Numbered from the stretch's first letter, positions 6,917-14,811 are shown. The stretch is 36,885 bases of DNA from an uncultured Desulfovibrio sp. (GCF_910584445.1 NZ_CAJUBO010000025.1:1-36885), one strand, 5' to 3'. Made by a program: numbers and translations. The notes: a model not told the origin generated them from the letters alone.

Positions 6917-8578
6917 TCAGAAGCCCGCTTCCGGCATCGCGCCGCCATCGGCCGCGCGGTCGAGGCGCGCCGCGAAGCGGCGCAGATGGGCGGCAAGGAT
7001 GTGGAGGCAGGGCAGAAGCTCGTCCATGCCGCCGCCGCGCGTCTGCCGCAGTTCGCGCCAGAAGGCGCCCAGGGATGCCAGCGGCGCGCAGGTGTCAAGG
7101 ACCTGCTGGAGGCGCTCGCAGTTGCGGAGAAAAAGCTGCCCGGCCTGCCTGCTCTTTCCCGTGAGGGCGCCGGCGGCCGCGAGGGCGTCCAGCAGGGTGG
7201 ACCCTTGCGTCAGGGCCGCCGCGGCCTCCGGCGCATCGGGGAGCGGCGCGCCGGGCGGTTCCTGCCCGTCCTGCGCGCGCGCCGCGCCATCCGTGGCGGA
7301 GCCTGCGCCGAGATCGTCAAGAAGCTGACGCCAGAAACGCCGGAGTTCCGCCATCCAGATGCTGCGGGCCTCGCGTTCGTGCCCCGAGAGGCAGCGGACC
7401 GCGGCAAATCCGTCCGTGTCGAAGCCGGTCCGCCAGACCCGCATGGCGGCGCACAGTTCCGGGGAGAGTCCCGCCTCCCACCGGCCGGTGTCCAGGTAGC
7501 CGAGCGCCAGCCGCGCCACAGGTCCGGCTTCCGGCAGCCAACGGCAGCGCTCCCCCTGCGGGCAGGCGCGGCCGAAGGCGCAGGGATGGCACGCCAGCGC
7601 CGGTTCCAGGCAGCAGCAGTCCGCCAGGTAGGGTCCGGTATCCCAGGGCTGGGCCGTGGCGAAAAAGAAGGCGAGGCTCGGCACGCCGAGTCCGGCGGCA
7701 AGGTGCATGGTGCCGGTATCGTTGGTGACGAGCAGGCGGCAGCGCCGGAGCAGGGCCGCCAGTCTGGGGATGTCCGTGGCGCCCACGGCATCGGCGAAGG
7801 GATGGGCGGCCGCCCGGGCATAGGCGGCCGCCAGCGGCGCTTCGGCGGCCGCGCCCAGAAGGACGGGGCGCGCTCCGGCCAAGCGCCAGAGCTGGTCGCC
7901 AAGGGCGGCGAAGCGTTCCGGGGGCCACTGGCGCCGCGTCTCGCTGGCGCCGAGCTGGAAGGCCACATGGTAGGAAGCCGCGGCGCCTTCGCCTGCCGCA
8001 AGAAAACTGTCGGCCCAGGCGAGGGCTTCCGCCGGAGGTTCGCGCAGGGCGAAGCGCCTGTCGCCGGGCGCGGCCGCTCCCGCGCCCCCCGGGAGGGGCT
8101 GCGCGGTCATGCGGAACATGTCCGCGATATTGAAGGGCGCGTTGAGGCGCTGGCGCGTGGCGACGCCGAGAAAGGTCGCCCACAGGCCGGTGTTGGCGCC
8201 GAAGCCCTCGGCATCCAGGCCGAAGCCGAGCGTCTCTTCCGGCCGCGGCGCGAGCAGGCGGCTGAGGAGGCGCGCGGGCAGCGTCGGCGTGAGATTGAGC
8301 ACCCGGGCGGGCCGCGCCTGCGCGCGCACATGCCGGGCAAAGGCGAGCAGGTCGGCGGCGGCGCCCTGCCATGAGCTGTCGAGTTCCGCCATGAACCTGG
8401 CGCCGGGGAAGGTCCAGACCTGGTCCACATGCCGCAGGAGCGGCGTCGCGGGGGCGAAGTTTTCCAGACAGAGCAGGCCGACGCTGCGGCCGCCCGCATG
8501 GAGGTCGCTCATCAGGGGCTGGCTCTGCAAAAGGTCCCCGAAGCGCGTCAGGTTGCAGACAAGAACGTCAACGCCCAT
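6917..8578 (-). CDS. Glycosyltransferase family 9 (heptosyltransferase-like) with C-terminal extension
   Basis: A 553-residue protein. Residues 1 to about 350 follow the GT9 (ADP-heptose:LPS heptosyltransferase) pattern: VLVCNLTRFGDLLQSQPL at the N-terminus, VAFQLGASETRRQWPPERFAALG in the middle, and the signature LLVTNDTGTMHLAAGLGVPSLAFF. A cysteine-rich piece follows (CCCLEPALACHPCAFGRACPQGERC), as in several GT9 proteins of this kind. About 180 further helical residues to the end have no family I recognise. It lies between a cell-wall hydrolase gene (22 nt) and the sigma-54-driven 6228 gene, not in an LPS cluster. It may glycosylate flagellin or another flagellar part; LPS-core synthesis is the alternative. 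Confidence 0.88.
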   Translation of the reverse strand: MGVDVLVCNLTRFGDLLQSQPLMSDLHAGGRSVGLLCLENFAPATPLLRHVDQVWTFPGARFMAELDSSWQGAAADLLAFARHVRAQARPARVLNLTPTLPARLLSRLLAPRPEETLGFGLDAEGFGANTGLWATFLGVATRQRLNAPFNIADMFRMTAQPLPGGAGAAAPGDRRFALREPPAEALAWADSFLAAGEGAAASYHVAFQLGASETRRQWPPERFAALGDQLWRLAGARPVLLGAAAEAPLAAAYARAAAHPFADAVGATDIPRLAALLRRCRLLVTNDTGTMHLAAGLGVPSLAFFFATAQPWDTGPYLADCCCLEPALACHPCAFGRACPQGERCRWLPEAGPVARLALGYLDTGRWEAGLSPELCAAMRVWRTGFDTDGFAAVRCLSGHEREARSIWMAELRRFWRQLLDDLGAGSATDGAARAQDGQEPPGAPLPDAPEAAAALTQGSTLLDALAAAGALTGKSRQAGQLFLRNCERLQQVLDTCAPLASLGAFWRELRQTRGGGMDELLPCLHILAAHLRRFAARLDRAADGGAMPEAGF

Positions 8579-8600
8579 GTGAGGCTCCGTCGCTCCGCGC

Positions 8601-9821
8601 TCAGGCGAGGCTGGCGCGCTCCGCGCCGCCGTCCAGCATGTTCAGGGCCAGCTGCTGCTCCTCCCTGAACCGGTTGCGTACGGCCGCCCGCACCTGACTG
8701 GTGGAGGAACCGAACTGACCGGCGCGGATCCTGTAGACATTGCTGATGAGCTTGCGCTCGTAGGACGCGTCTTCGGGCCTGCCGCTCAGGTCGTCGGCGC
8801 GGTCGAAGATGCGCGCCGCGCCCGCCGGGCCGTGCTGCACGGCGGTGCTCCAGATGACTTCGCGCATGGCGGGCGAAATGGATCCCTCCTCAAGGCCGGT
8901 GCGCTGGACGATGGCTTCGAGCGCGGGCCGGTAGTGGCTCTCGCGGATGAACGCCTCCTGAAGCGCTTCAAAGCGCTCGGGCTGCTCGGCGGCGATGGCG
9001 CGCCAGGCGTCGGGCATGCCGCCGCGGCGGCTGCCGGTATTGGCCGGCCCGGCCTTGCGGAGACGCTGGGCGATGTCCGGCGCCTCGCCGTCGAGGAAAC
9101 TGAGGAAGCTCTTCATGCTCCCCACGCGCGAGGCGATCTGGTACTTGCCGTAGGAAGTGCCGCCGGTGCGGTCGTAGCCGATGGCCGCGATGCCGTCGCC
9201 GCCGGATTCAAATCTGGCCGAAAGGCGTCCCATGCCGGTCTCTTCCTGGGAACGGGCGGCCTGACGGCTGCGCGTGGTCGCGCCGGCGCCCTCGGCGCGG
9301 TTCACGGCGGCGCGGGTATGGATGAAGTCCGCGGGCGTGAGCGCAAAGCCCCGGCCGTTGTTGGCCGCCGCGTTGGTGAGCGAGCGCAGCTGCCGGGCCG
9401 CGCCCATGTTGCGGGCGACATCCAGGGCGGAACCGCCGGAAAGCCCCTGCATGAGGCTGTCCATGGCCCGGGTCTGGGAAATGTCCGCCTGGGCCTTGGC
9501 AAAATTCCGCGAACGGAGAAGATCGCCCGGGCTGCGTCCGGCCAGGACAGGATTGCGCAGGGGAAGCGTGGTGTTCTCTTCGGGCAGGCGCGCCACCAGG
9601 GGACGGATCTGGGCGCCGCGGGCGGCTGCGCCCGCGTTCTGGGCGGGTCCGGCCGCGGCGTCGGCCTTCCCGGCGGCCCTGGCGTCGGGGCGTTCCCCGG
9701 CCATGAGCGTCGCAAATCTGGAAGCCTCGGGAGCGCCTTGCGCCTGGAGCCGCCTTGCGGCTGCCGGGATCTGCTGCCGTTGCTCTGCCGGTGGCCGTAT
9801 GAGCCATGCGGAATATGCCAT
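8601..9821 (-). CDS. Peptidoglycan hydrolase with VgrG3-like C-terminal domain, no signal peptide
   Basis: A 406-residue protein. Residues 1-200 are low-complexity and helical. Residues 201-395 match the lysozyme-like domain found at the C-terminus of the T6SS spike VgrG3 and in some phage and secreted proteins: FESGGDGIAAIGYD, GGTSYGKYQIASRVGSM, AFIRESHYRPALEAI and VIWSTAVQHG. Glu205 in ESGGDG is the expected catalytic acid by family analogy. There is no VgrG gp27/gp5 part, so this is not a T6SS spike, and there is no signal peptide. The start at 9821 has a GGAGGAGGAAG ribosome site; the upstream in-frame start at 9953 lacks one. A sigma-54 promoter precedes it, so it heads the flagellar-type unit. 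A role like that of the FlgJ muramidase, which is also exported without a signal peptide, is an attractive inference. Confidence 0.75.
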   Translation of the reverse strand: MAYSAWLIRPPAEQRQQIPAAARRLQAQGAPEASRFATLMAGERPDARAAGKADAAAGPAQNAGAAARGAQIRPLVARLPEENTTLPLRNPVLAGRSPGDLLRSRNFAKAQADISQTRAMDSLMQGLSGGSALDVARNMGAARQLRSLTNAAANNGRGFALTPADFIHTRAAVNRAEGAGATTRSRQAARSQEETGMGRLSARFESGGDGIAAIGYDRTGGTSYGKYQIASRVGSMKSFLSFLDGEAPDIAQRLRKAGPANTGSRRGGMPDAWRAIAAEQPERFEALQEAFIRESHYRPALEAIVQRTGLEEGSISPAMREVIWSTAVQHGPAGAARIFDRADDLSGRPEDASYERKLISNVYRIRAGQFGSSTSQVRAAVRNRFREEQQLALNMLDGGAERASLA

Positions 9822-9868
9822 CGCTTCCTCCTCCTGGCGGCCCATGCCCGCCATGCATACAGGGAGAT

Positions 9869-9885
9869 AGCAAGGAAGATGCCAA
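9869..9885 (-). promoter_or_regulatory. Sigma-54 promoter of the hydrolase/GT9 unit
   Basis: On the minus strand TTGGCATCTTCCTTGCT fits TGGCAC-N5-TTGCW, with exactly 10 bp between GG and GC. The predicted start site is near 9858, about 37 nt before the start codon at 9821 and its GGAGGAGG site. It is the second such match in this unit, which makes chance less likely. Confidence 0.78.
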
Positions 9886-9967
9886 TGGCGAAAACAGGGA
9901 AGCGGCGAGGAGGGGGAACGGCCGGCGGCGCGGGAACGGCGGGCGCCCGCCAAAATGCCGACAGCCG

Positions 9968-10570
9968 TCAGCGCTGGCTGAGCGCCGCCCCCAGTTCCCG
10001 CGCGAGCGCGTCCGCGAAGCTAGCGGGCAGGGCGGCGTGCGGCGGCGTTTCGTGCGGGACGAGCAGGCCGAGGCGCATCTGGCTCGACCCCACGGCGTTG
10101 CGGCTGGTGATGTTCTTGAGCCGGGCGCGGCTGGGGCGGCTGTGGCTCGGCACCTTGCGCTGCACCAGAAGGATGTCGGCCAGCAGGCCGGAGGCGCCGC
10201 CGCCGGAGAACCGGGCGGGCGTTCCGTATCCTTCTTTCACAAGGGTGGCGAACGTTTCCGGGTCCACCGTGCCTTCATCGAGCAGGGAGACCTGAAGGAT
10301 GTAGCCGGCTTCGCTGGGTTTTTCCACAAGCTCGACGCGCGCGTTGCCGAGGTTGCGGCCGGCATGGGCGGGCAGGCGCAGGGCGCGGCCCGTCATGTCG
10401 CGCACGTCGACATACATCCTGTCCGGCACGTCCCCGTGCTCCATGGGCGTGAGCGCGCCTTCGCGCAGGACGCGGATCTCCGCGTCCACAGCCTCGCGCT
10501 GGCGCACGCAGGCGCAGCTCATGGCGAGGATCAGCACAAGAACGGGCAGCAGGAGGAGTCGCGAGGGCAT
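9968..10570 (-). CDS. TraT-like lipoprotein
   Basis: A 200-residue lipoprotein. The start at 10570 gives MPSRLLLLPVLVLILAMSCAC, a signal peptide with two candidate lipidation cysteines, and has a GGAGA site upstream; the longer reading from 10669 has neither. The mature part follows the layout of TraT, the complement-resistance and surface-exclusion lipoprotein: DRMYVDVRDMTGRAL, then NLGNARVELVEKPSEAGYILQVSLLDEGTVDPET, then GYGTPA. After that it has a glycine-rich segment. No conjugation genes are near, so a surface-exclusion role is unlikely; an outer-membrane role is likelier. It is transcribed away from topA from its own promoter-like site. Confidence 0.7.
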   Translation of the reverse strand: MPSRLLLLPVLVLILAMSCACVRQREAVDAEIRVLREGALTPMEHGDVPDRMYVDVRDMTGRALRLPAHAGRNLGNARVELVEKPSEAGYILQVSLLDEGTVDPETFATLVKEGYGTPARFSGGGASGLLADILLVQRKVPSHSRPSRARLKNITSRNAVGSSQMRLGLLVPHETPPHAALPASFADALARELGAALSQR

Positions 10571-10668
10571 GGCAGTCTCCGGGGAGGGGTCCGTCGTCGG
10601 CGCGGACGCCGCGAGGCGGGCATCGGCGGGGCCGCGCGGGGGCGGCCGGACTGTTGCGGCAATGCTCA

Positions 10669-10697
10669 CCTATACCCCACAGCCCCTTTCCTGTCCA
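10669..10697 (-). promoter_or_regulatory. Sigma-70 promoter for the TraT-like gene
   Basis: On the minus strand TGGACA (10692-10697) and TATAGG (10669-10674) are 17 bp apart. Its -35 box is 28 bp from the -35 box of the divergent topA promoter, so the two could share a regulator. The 5' leader would be about 90 nt. Confidence 0.55.
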
Positions 10698-10725
10698 CCG
10701 GGCCGCGCCTCCGGGCGCTCCGCAC

Positions 10726-10753
10726 TTGACGCGGCGGGCGTATGACGTATCTT
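10726..10753 (+). promoter_or_regulatory. Sigma-70 promoter for topA
   Basis: TTGACG (10726-10731) and TATCTT (10748-10753) are separated by 16 bp, about 45 nt before the topA start codon. It is the best promoter match in the divergent gap on this strand. Confidence 0.6.
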
Positions 10754-10797
10754 GCCCCTGCGATCGATGAGGAAACCGCAACCGAAAGGGCAGCAGC

Positions 10798-13080
10798 ATG
10801 ACCAGGCAACTGATCATCGTGGAGTCTCCCGCCAAGGTGAAGACCATCAAGAAGTTCCTCGGGCCGAGCTATACGGTGCAGGCGAGCGTGGGCCATGTGC
10901 GCGACCTGCCGGCCAGCTCGCTCGGCGTGGACGAGTCCCATGACTTCGCGCCGCACTACGAGATCATCGACAAGAAAAAGGATGTGGTGAGCGCCCTGCG
11001 CGCCGCCGCCGCCAGGGCGGACACGGTCTATCTTGCGCCCGATCCGGACCGCGAGGGCGAGGCCATCGCCTGGCATGTGGCCGAGCTTATCCGCGACAAG
11101 GCGAAGGACATCAAGCGCATCCAGTTCAACGAGATCACCGAGCGCGCCGTCCGCGAGGCCCTGGCCCATCCGCGCGGACTCAACGCCCATCTGGTGGACG
11201 CGCAGCAGGCGCGGCGCGTGCTGGACCGCCTCGTGGGCTACAAGATTTCGCCCCTGCTCTGGAAGACCATCAAGCGGGGCATTTCCGCCGGGCGCGTCCA
11301 GTCCGTGGCCCTGCGCCTCATCGTGGAGCGCGAGGCCGAGCGCGAGGCCTTCGTGCCCGAGGAATACTGGCCGTTCCATGCCGTGCTGGCCGCGGACGAG
11401 CCGCCGGTCTTCAGGGCCGAACTGACGAAGATCTCCGGCAAAAAGGCCCTGGTCCGCAATGCCGGGGATGCCGAAGCCCTGGAGTCCGCCCTGGCGGGCA
11501 AGCCCTTCACCGTGGAAAAGGTGGAGGAAAAGGAGCGCGAGCGCGCGCCGCAGCCGCCCTTCATCACCTCCACGCTCCAGCAGGCGGCCAACCAGCGGCT
11601 CTCCTACGGGGCCAAGCGCACCATGAGCATCGCCCAGCGCCTCTACGAAGGCGTGGAACTCGGCGACCGCGGTCTCACGGCCCTCATCACCTATATGCGT
11701 ACGGATTCCACGCGCATTGCCGACGAGGCCCGCGCGGCGGCCAAGAGCTTCATCGCCGAAAAGTTCGGCAAGGAATACCTGCCCGCCCGCGCCCGCATCT
11801 ACAAGGCCAGAGGCGGTGCCCAGGACGCGCATGAGGCCATCCGGCCCGTGGATGTGACCCTCACCCCGGACATGGTCAGGGAGTGGCTTCCGCCGGAGCA
11901 GTACAATCTTTACAGCCTCATCTGGTCGCGCTTCGTGGCCTCGCAGATGGCGTCCGCGCGGTTCCACGACACCACGGCCTCCATTGCCTGCGCCCATACG
12001 CTCTGGCAGGCCAAGGGCGAGCGTCTGCTCTTTGCCGGGCATCTCGCGGCCTGGCCGCGCGGCAGGGAAGAGGGGGGCGCGCTCCTGCCGCCGCTTGCGC
12101 CGGGGCAGACCCTGCGTCTGGAAAAACTGGAAAAGGAACAGAAATTCACCCAGCCTCCGGCGCGCTACAGCGAGGCGAGCCTGGTCAAGGCGCTGGAGGA
12201 ACTCGGCATCGGGCGCCCCTCCACCTATGCGGCCATCATCTCCACCCTCCAGGACCGGGACTATGTGCGCCTGGACGCGCGCCGCTTCGTACCCACGGAC
12301 CTGGGCCGCGTGGTCTGCGCCCAGCTGGTGGAACATTTCGGCCGGCTCATGGACGTGGGCTTCACCGCGCATATGGAGGAAGGGCTGGACAAGGTGGCCG
12401 AGGGCGGCGAGAACTGGGTGGATCTGCTGCGCGCCTTTGCCGCGGACTTCAACCCCACCCTGGACGCGGCGGCCAAAAACATGCGCAGCGTCAAGGCGGG
12501 GCTGCCCGCGGACATCGCCTGCCCCCAGTGCGGCAAGCCGCTGGTCATCAAGTTCGGCAAGGCCGGGGCCTTCCTGGCATGCACGGGCTATCCGCAATGC
12601 CGCTATACGAGCAATTTCGCGCGCAACGAGGACGGCAAGGTGGAGGCCGTGGCGCAGGAAAAGCCGCAGTACGAGAAAGTGGGGCAGTGCCCGCGCTGCG
12701 GGCGGGACCTGGTCATCAAGACCTCGCGCACGGGCAGCCGTTTCATCGCCTGCACCGGCTACCCCGACTGCGACTATGCGGCGCCGTTCTCCACCGGCGT
12801 CGCCTGCCCCAGATGCGGCAAGGGCAGTCTGGTGGAAAAGAGCACCCGGCGCGGCAAAGTCTTTTTTTCCTGCGACCAGTATCCCCAGTGCGATTTCGCC
12901 CTCTGGGACAGGCCCGTGCCCGGTCCGTGCCCCCGGTGCGGCTCGCCGTATCTGGTGGAAAAAAAGCGCCGCGACGGCGTGAAGGTCCTCTGCCCGGTCA
13001 AGGGGTGCGGCTTTGTGCGGGACGACGATGACGAGGACGCGGAGGGCGCCGGCGCGGAGGGGACCCATGGACTCCGGTGA
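10798..13080 (+). CDS. topA: DNA topoisomerase I
   Basis: Type IA topoisomerase that relaxes negative supercoils by cutting one strand and passing the other. The 760-residue protein starts with the Toprim fold (LIIVESPAKVKTIKKFLG, and the acidic APDPDREGEAIAW). The active-site tyrosine is Tyr299 in ITYMRTDSTR, with the conserved Arg301. At the C-terminus there are four zinc-ribbon-like units, at about residues 577, 632, 668 and 710, each with CPxCG or CPRCG and a paired downstream CxxxPxC-type end; the last is the most altered (CPVKGC). This is the normal arrangement for Proteobacteria. It shares its last 14 nt with the start of the XdhC-like gene, so the two are coupled. Confidence 0.98.
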   Translation: MTRQLIIVESPAKVKTIKKFLGPSYTVQASVGHVRDLPASSLGVDESHDFAPHYEIIDKKKDVVSALRAAAARADTVYLAPDPDREGEAIAWHVAELIRDKAKDIKRIQFNEITERAVREALAHPRGLNAHLVDAQQARRVLDRLVGYKISPLLWKTIKRGISAGRVQSVALRLIVEREAEREAFVPEEYWPFHAVLAADEPPVFRAELTKISGKKALVRNAGDAEALESALAGKPFTVEKVEEKERERAPQPPFITSTLQQAANQRLSYGAKRTMSIAQRLYEGVELGDRGLTALITYMRTDSTRIADEARAAAKSFIAEKFGKEYLPARARIYKARGGAQDAHEAIRPVDVTLTPDMVREWLPPEQYNLYSLIWSRFVASQMASARFHDTTASIACAHTLWQAKGERLLFAGHLAAWPRGREEGGALLPPLAPGQTLRLEKLEKEQKFTQPPARYSEASLVKALEELGIGRPSTYAAIISTLQDRDYVRLDARRFVPTDLGRVVCAQLVEHFGRLMDVGFTAHMEEGLDKVAEGGENWVDLLRAFAADFNPTLDAAAKNMRSVKAGLPADIACPQCGKPLVIKFGKAGAFLACTGYPQCRYTSNFARNEDGKVEAVAQEKPQYEKVGQCPRCGRDLVIKTSRTGSRFIACTGYPDCDYAAPFSTGVACPRCGKGSLVEKSTRRGKVFFSCDQYPQCDFALWDRPVPGPCPRCGSPYLVEKKRRDGVKVLCPVKGCGFVRDDDDEDAEGAGAEGTHGLR

Positions 13081-13777
13081 GGTGCGGACTCCGCTCCGGG
13101 ACGTCGCCCCGCTGGCGCTGACGCCGGACGCCGGCGGCGAAGATGTCGCCGTGGCGCCCGATGCGACCGGGGACCTGCCCGTGCTGCTTCTGCTGGGCGA
13201 CGGTCCCGAGGCCAGGGCCGTGGCCCGCCTGGCGGGAGAGTGCGGCTTTGTGGTCGACATGGCCGTCTGGCCCGCTCCTGGAACGCCGGAAATGGCGCCC
13301 CCGGAGACGGAGGCTGGCCCGGAGATGGCCGCGGACCCGGCGGCCGCCGCCGGGACGGAAGCTCCCGGAGCGCCCGGAGCGCCCGGGGCGGATGTCCCGG
13401 AGATGCCGGGCCTGCGCCGCCGGATGCTCCTGCTGCCGGACGATGGCCTGGTGGAGCGTTGCGGCATCGGGCGGCGCCACCATGTCTGCATCTTTCCCCC
13501 CGATGCGGCCACCGCCCGGCGCGCGCTGGAAGACGTGCTGGCGAGCCATGCCTTTTATGTGGGCCTGTGGGCGACGCGGGCCGGACGCGACCGGATCTGG
13601 GCCGAATTGCGCGAGGCGGGCGTGCCGGACGCGGAACTTGCGGCGGTGCGCTGCCCGCTCGGGCTTGGCGAGCTTGCGGTCGGCGCCGCCACCCCTGTGG
13701 CCTCGGCGGTGGTCATCCTGGCGGAGCTGCTCGCGGCGCGGGCCGGGAGCCTCCAGCGCTTCCGCCTTGAGGATTGA
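13067..13777 (+). CDS. XdhC-like protein (C-terminal XdhC domain only)
   Basis: A 236-residue protein. From about residue 135 it matches the C-terminal Rossmann domain of XdhC/CoxI, the chaperones that insert the molybdenum cofactor into xanthine dehydrogenase-type enzymes: ASHAFYVGLWATRAGRDRIWAELREAGVPDAELAAVRCPLGLGELAVGAATPVASAVVILAELLAARAG. The usual N-terminal CoxI domain is absent. A Pro/Ala/Glu-rich low-complexity segment (about 70-125, including GAPGAPGA) sits between the first beta-strand region (VLLLLGDGPEARAVARLAGECGFVVDMAV) and the rest. The start at 13067 has GGAGGGGACCC before it and overlaps the topA end. No molybdoenzyme is in view, so the role is unclear. Confidence 0.75.
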   Translation: MDSGEVRTPLRDVAPLALTPDAGGEDVAVAPDATGDLPVLLLLGDGPEARAVARLAGECGFVVDMAVWPAPGTPEMAPPETEAGPEMAADPAAAAGTEAPGAPGAPGADVPEMPGLRRRMLLLPDDGLVERCGIGRRHHVCIFPPDAATARRALEDVLASHAFYVGLWATRAGRDRIWAELREAGVPDAELAAVRCPLGLGELAVGAATPVASAVVILAELLAARAGSLQRFRLED

Positions 13778-13829
13778 CGGCAACGTCCGGCCGGTTTACT
13801 GAAAAGGCATGGCGGCGGAAGGCCGGCAC

Positions 13830-13846
13830 GCCCGGAAGCTTCGGGC
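13830..13846. terminator. Hairpin after the XdhC-like gene
   Basis: GCCCG (13830-13834) pairs with CGGGC (13842-13846) around a 7-nt AAGCTT-containing loop. There is no T-run, so it is a weak terminator candidate. It ends 13 nt before the next start codon and could instead affect translation there. Confidence 0.35.
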
Positions 13847-13859
13847 CTGAGAGGTGTGG

Positions 13860-14480
13860 ATGGAGTATGCGCTCGGCGCGGTATGCGTCTTTTTTCTGAT
13901 CTTTCTCCTGGCGGAATCCAGGCGCAAGGCCGCCCGGATACTCCAGGCCGTTGCCGTGGAAAAGAGCAAGATCGCCGACGATTCCGGCATGACCGCGAGC
14001 CTCGGCGTCTTTACGCCTGACACGCAGACCACGGTCATCATCGGCGCTTCGGAAGAACTGGGCGTGTTCTATTACCGCATGCTGCGCCAGAGCAAGGTCA
14101 TCATCCGCAGCCGGATCAATCTCGCCAATCTCGCCCGTGTGGAACTGCTCGTCAACGGACAGCAACTGGGCATCGCCTCGGGTTCGGAACAACTGACCAC
14201 CTCGCTTCGGGCCACGGAGATCGCCGACAAGACCATCTCCCTGTTTTCCACGGACGCCATCCGCAACATGCAGCGCGCGGGCCTGCGCGTGGTCTTTTTT
14301 GACGAGAGCGGCGTCGAGAAAAGCCTGGAGATCACCTCCCTGCGCGCCGAGGACGAACGCCACAGGTTCGAGCGCGTCCAGCTGCTCAAGACCACCATCT
14401 GGTGGGTGGCCTTCCTCCAGATGTCGAGCCGCCAGGCCCGGCATGTGCGCGCGCGCCTTTCGCCGGACACGCCGGCGTAG
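13860..14480 (+). CDS. Membrane-anchored protein, unknown
   Basis: A 206-residue protein with one N-terminal membrane segment (about residues 3-18, ALGAVCVFFLIFLL) followed by a basic stretch (ESRRKAARIL), so the bulk is predicted in the cytoplasm by the positive-inside rule. The body looks beta-rich: GVFTPDTQTTVIIGASEELGVFYYRML, RSRINLANLARVELLVNGQQL, and RAGLRVVFFDESGVEKSLEITSL. A Trp-rich helix (TTIWWVAFLQM) is near the end. I do not recognise the family. The start at 13860 (ATG) has GAGAGG before it; an in-frame GTG at 13854 is possible. It is 83 nt after the XdhC-like gene in the same direction and may be part of that transcript. Confidence 0.8.
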   Translation: MEYALGAVCVFFLIFLLAESRRKAARILQAVAVEKSKIADDSGMTASLGVFTPDTQTTVIIGASEELGVFYYRMLRQSKVIIRSRINLANLARVELLVNGQQLGIASGSEQLTTSLRATEIADKTISLFSTDAIRNMQRAGLRVVFFDESGVEKSLEITSLRAEDERHRFERVQLLKTTIWWVAFLQMSSRQARHVRARLSPDTPA

Positions 14481-14524
14481 GCGCCTGTTCCTTTTCCGCC
14501 TCCCTCCCGGGCATGGGGCGGAGA

Positions 14525-14538
14525 GGGCCGCGCGGCCC
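14525..14538. terminator. Weak hairpin after the 13860 gene
   Basis: GGGCCGCGCGGCCC is a perfect 14-nt palindrome (5-bp stem, 4-nt loop) followed by CTTT. The T-run is short, so termination would be weak or factor-dependent. Confidence 0.35.
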
Positions 14539-14596
14539 CTTTGGCGCATCGCCGGGCTAAAAATTTTTTCCAAAAATTCCACAGCGTTACGCGCTC

Positions 14597-14616
14597 GGGA
14601 TACGTCGATATATCCC
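14597..14616. promoter_or_regulatory. Dyad, possible operator for the efflux operon
   Basis: GGGATA (14597-14602) and TATCCC (14611-14616) form a perfect inverted repeat with central TCGA, 16 of 20 positions symmetric. It is about 195 nt upstream of the adaptor gene, near an A/T tract. RND pumps usually have a nearby repressor; none is encoded in the window, so the binder is unknown. Confidence 0.4.
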
Positions 14617-14811
14617 CCTGGAATCATTTGCTATTCTGGCAGGCTCCTTATGGCCGCCGGTTGTCGTCTTTCTTGCTTTTTCCCCGCCGATGTGCTTTGT
14701 AAACGGTTCCGGCCCGCGCCCAGGCGCCGGTGCCGGACCCGGCGGCGGAGACCCCGCCGGACCATGCCTCTCATGCCTGATTGGCGCGCGCCGCGCGTTC
14801 CGGAGTGACCC

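Larger units (their letters stand above)
14481..14811. other. 331-bp gap upstream of the efflux operon
   Basis: This gap has no supported coding region. Near the left it holds a small GC palindrome (14525-14538). Then comes an A/T stretch around 14560-14580 (runs of A and T that could bend DNA), and a 20-bp dyad at 14597-14616. A clear sigma-70 promoter is not evident. The two in-frame upstream start codons near 14764 and 14772 do not have ribosome sites. Confidence 0.6.

Noticed and set aside
8601..9821. Type VI secretion spike (VgrG)
   Set aside because: Only the C-terminal hydrolase-like domain is shared; gp27/gp5 parts and T6SS neighbours are missing.
14630..14652. Sigma-54 promoter for the efflux operon (TGGCAGG...)
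   Set aside because: The -12 GC is replaced by AT, so the second half does not fit.
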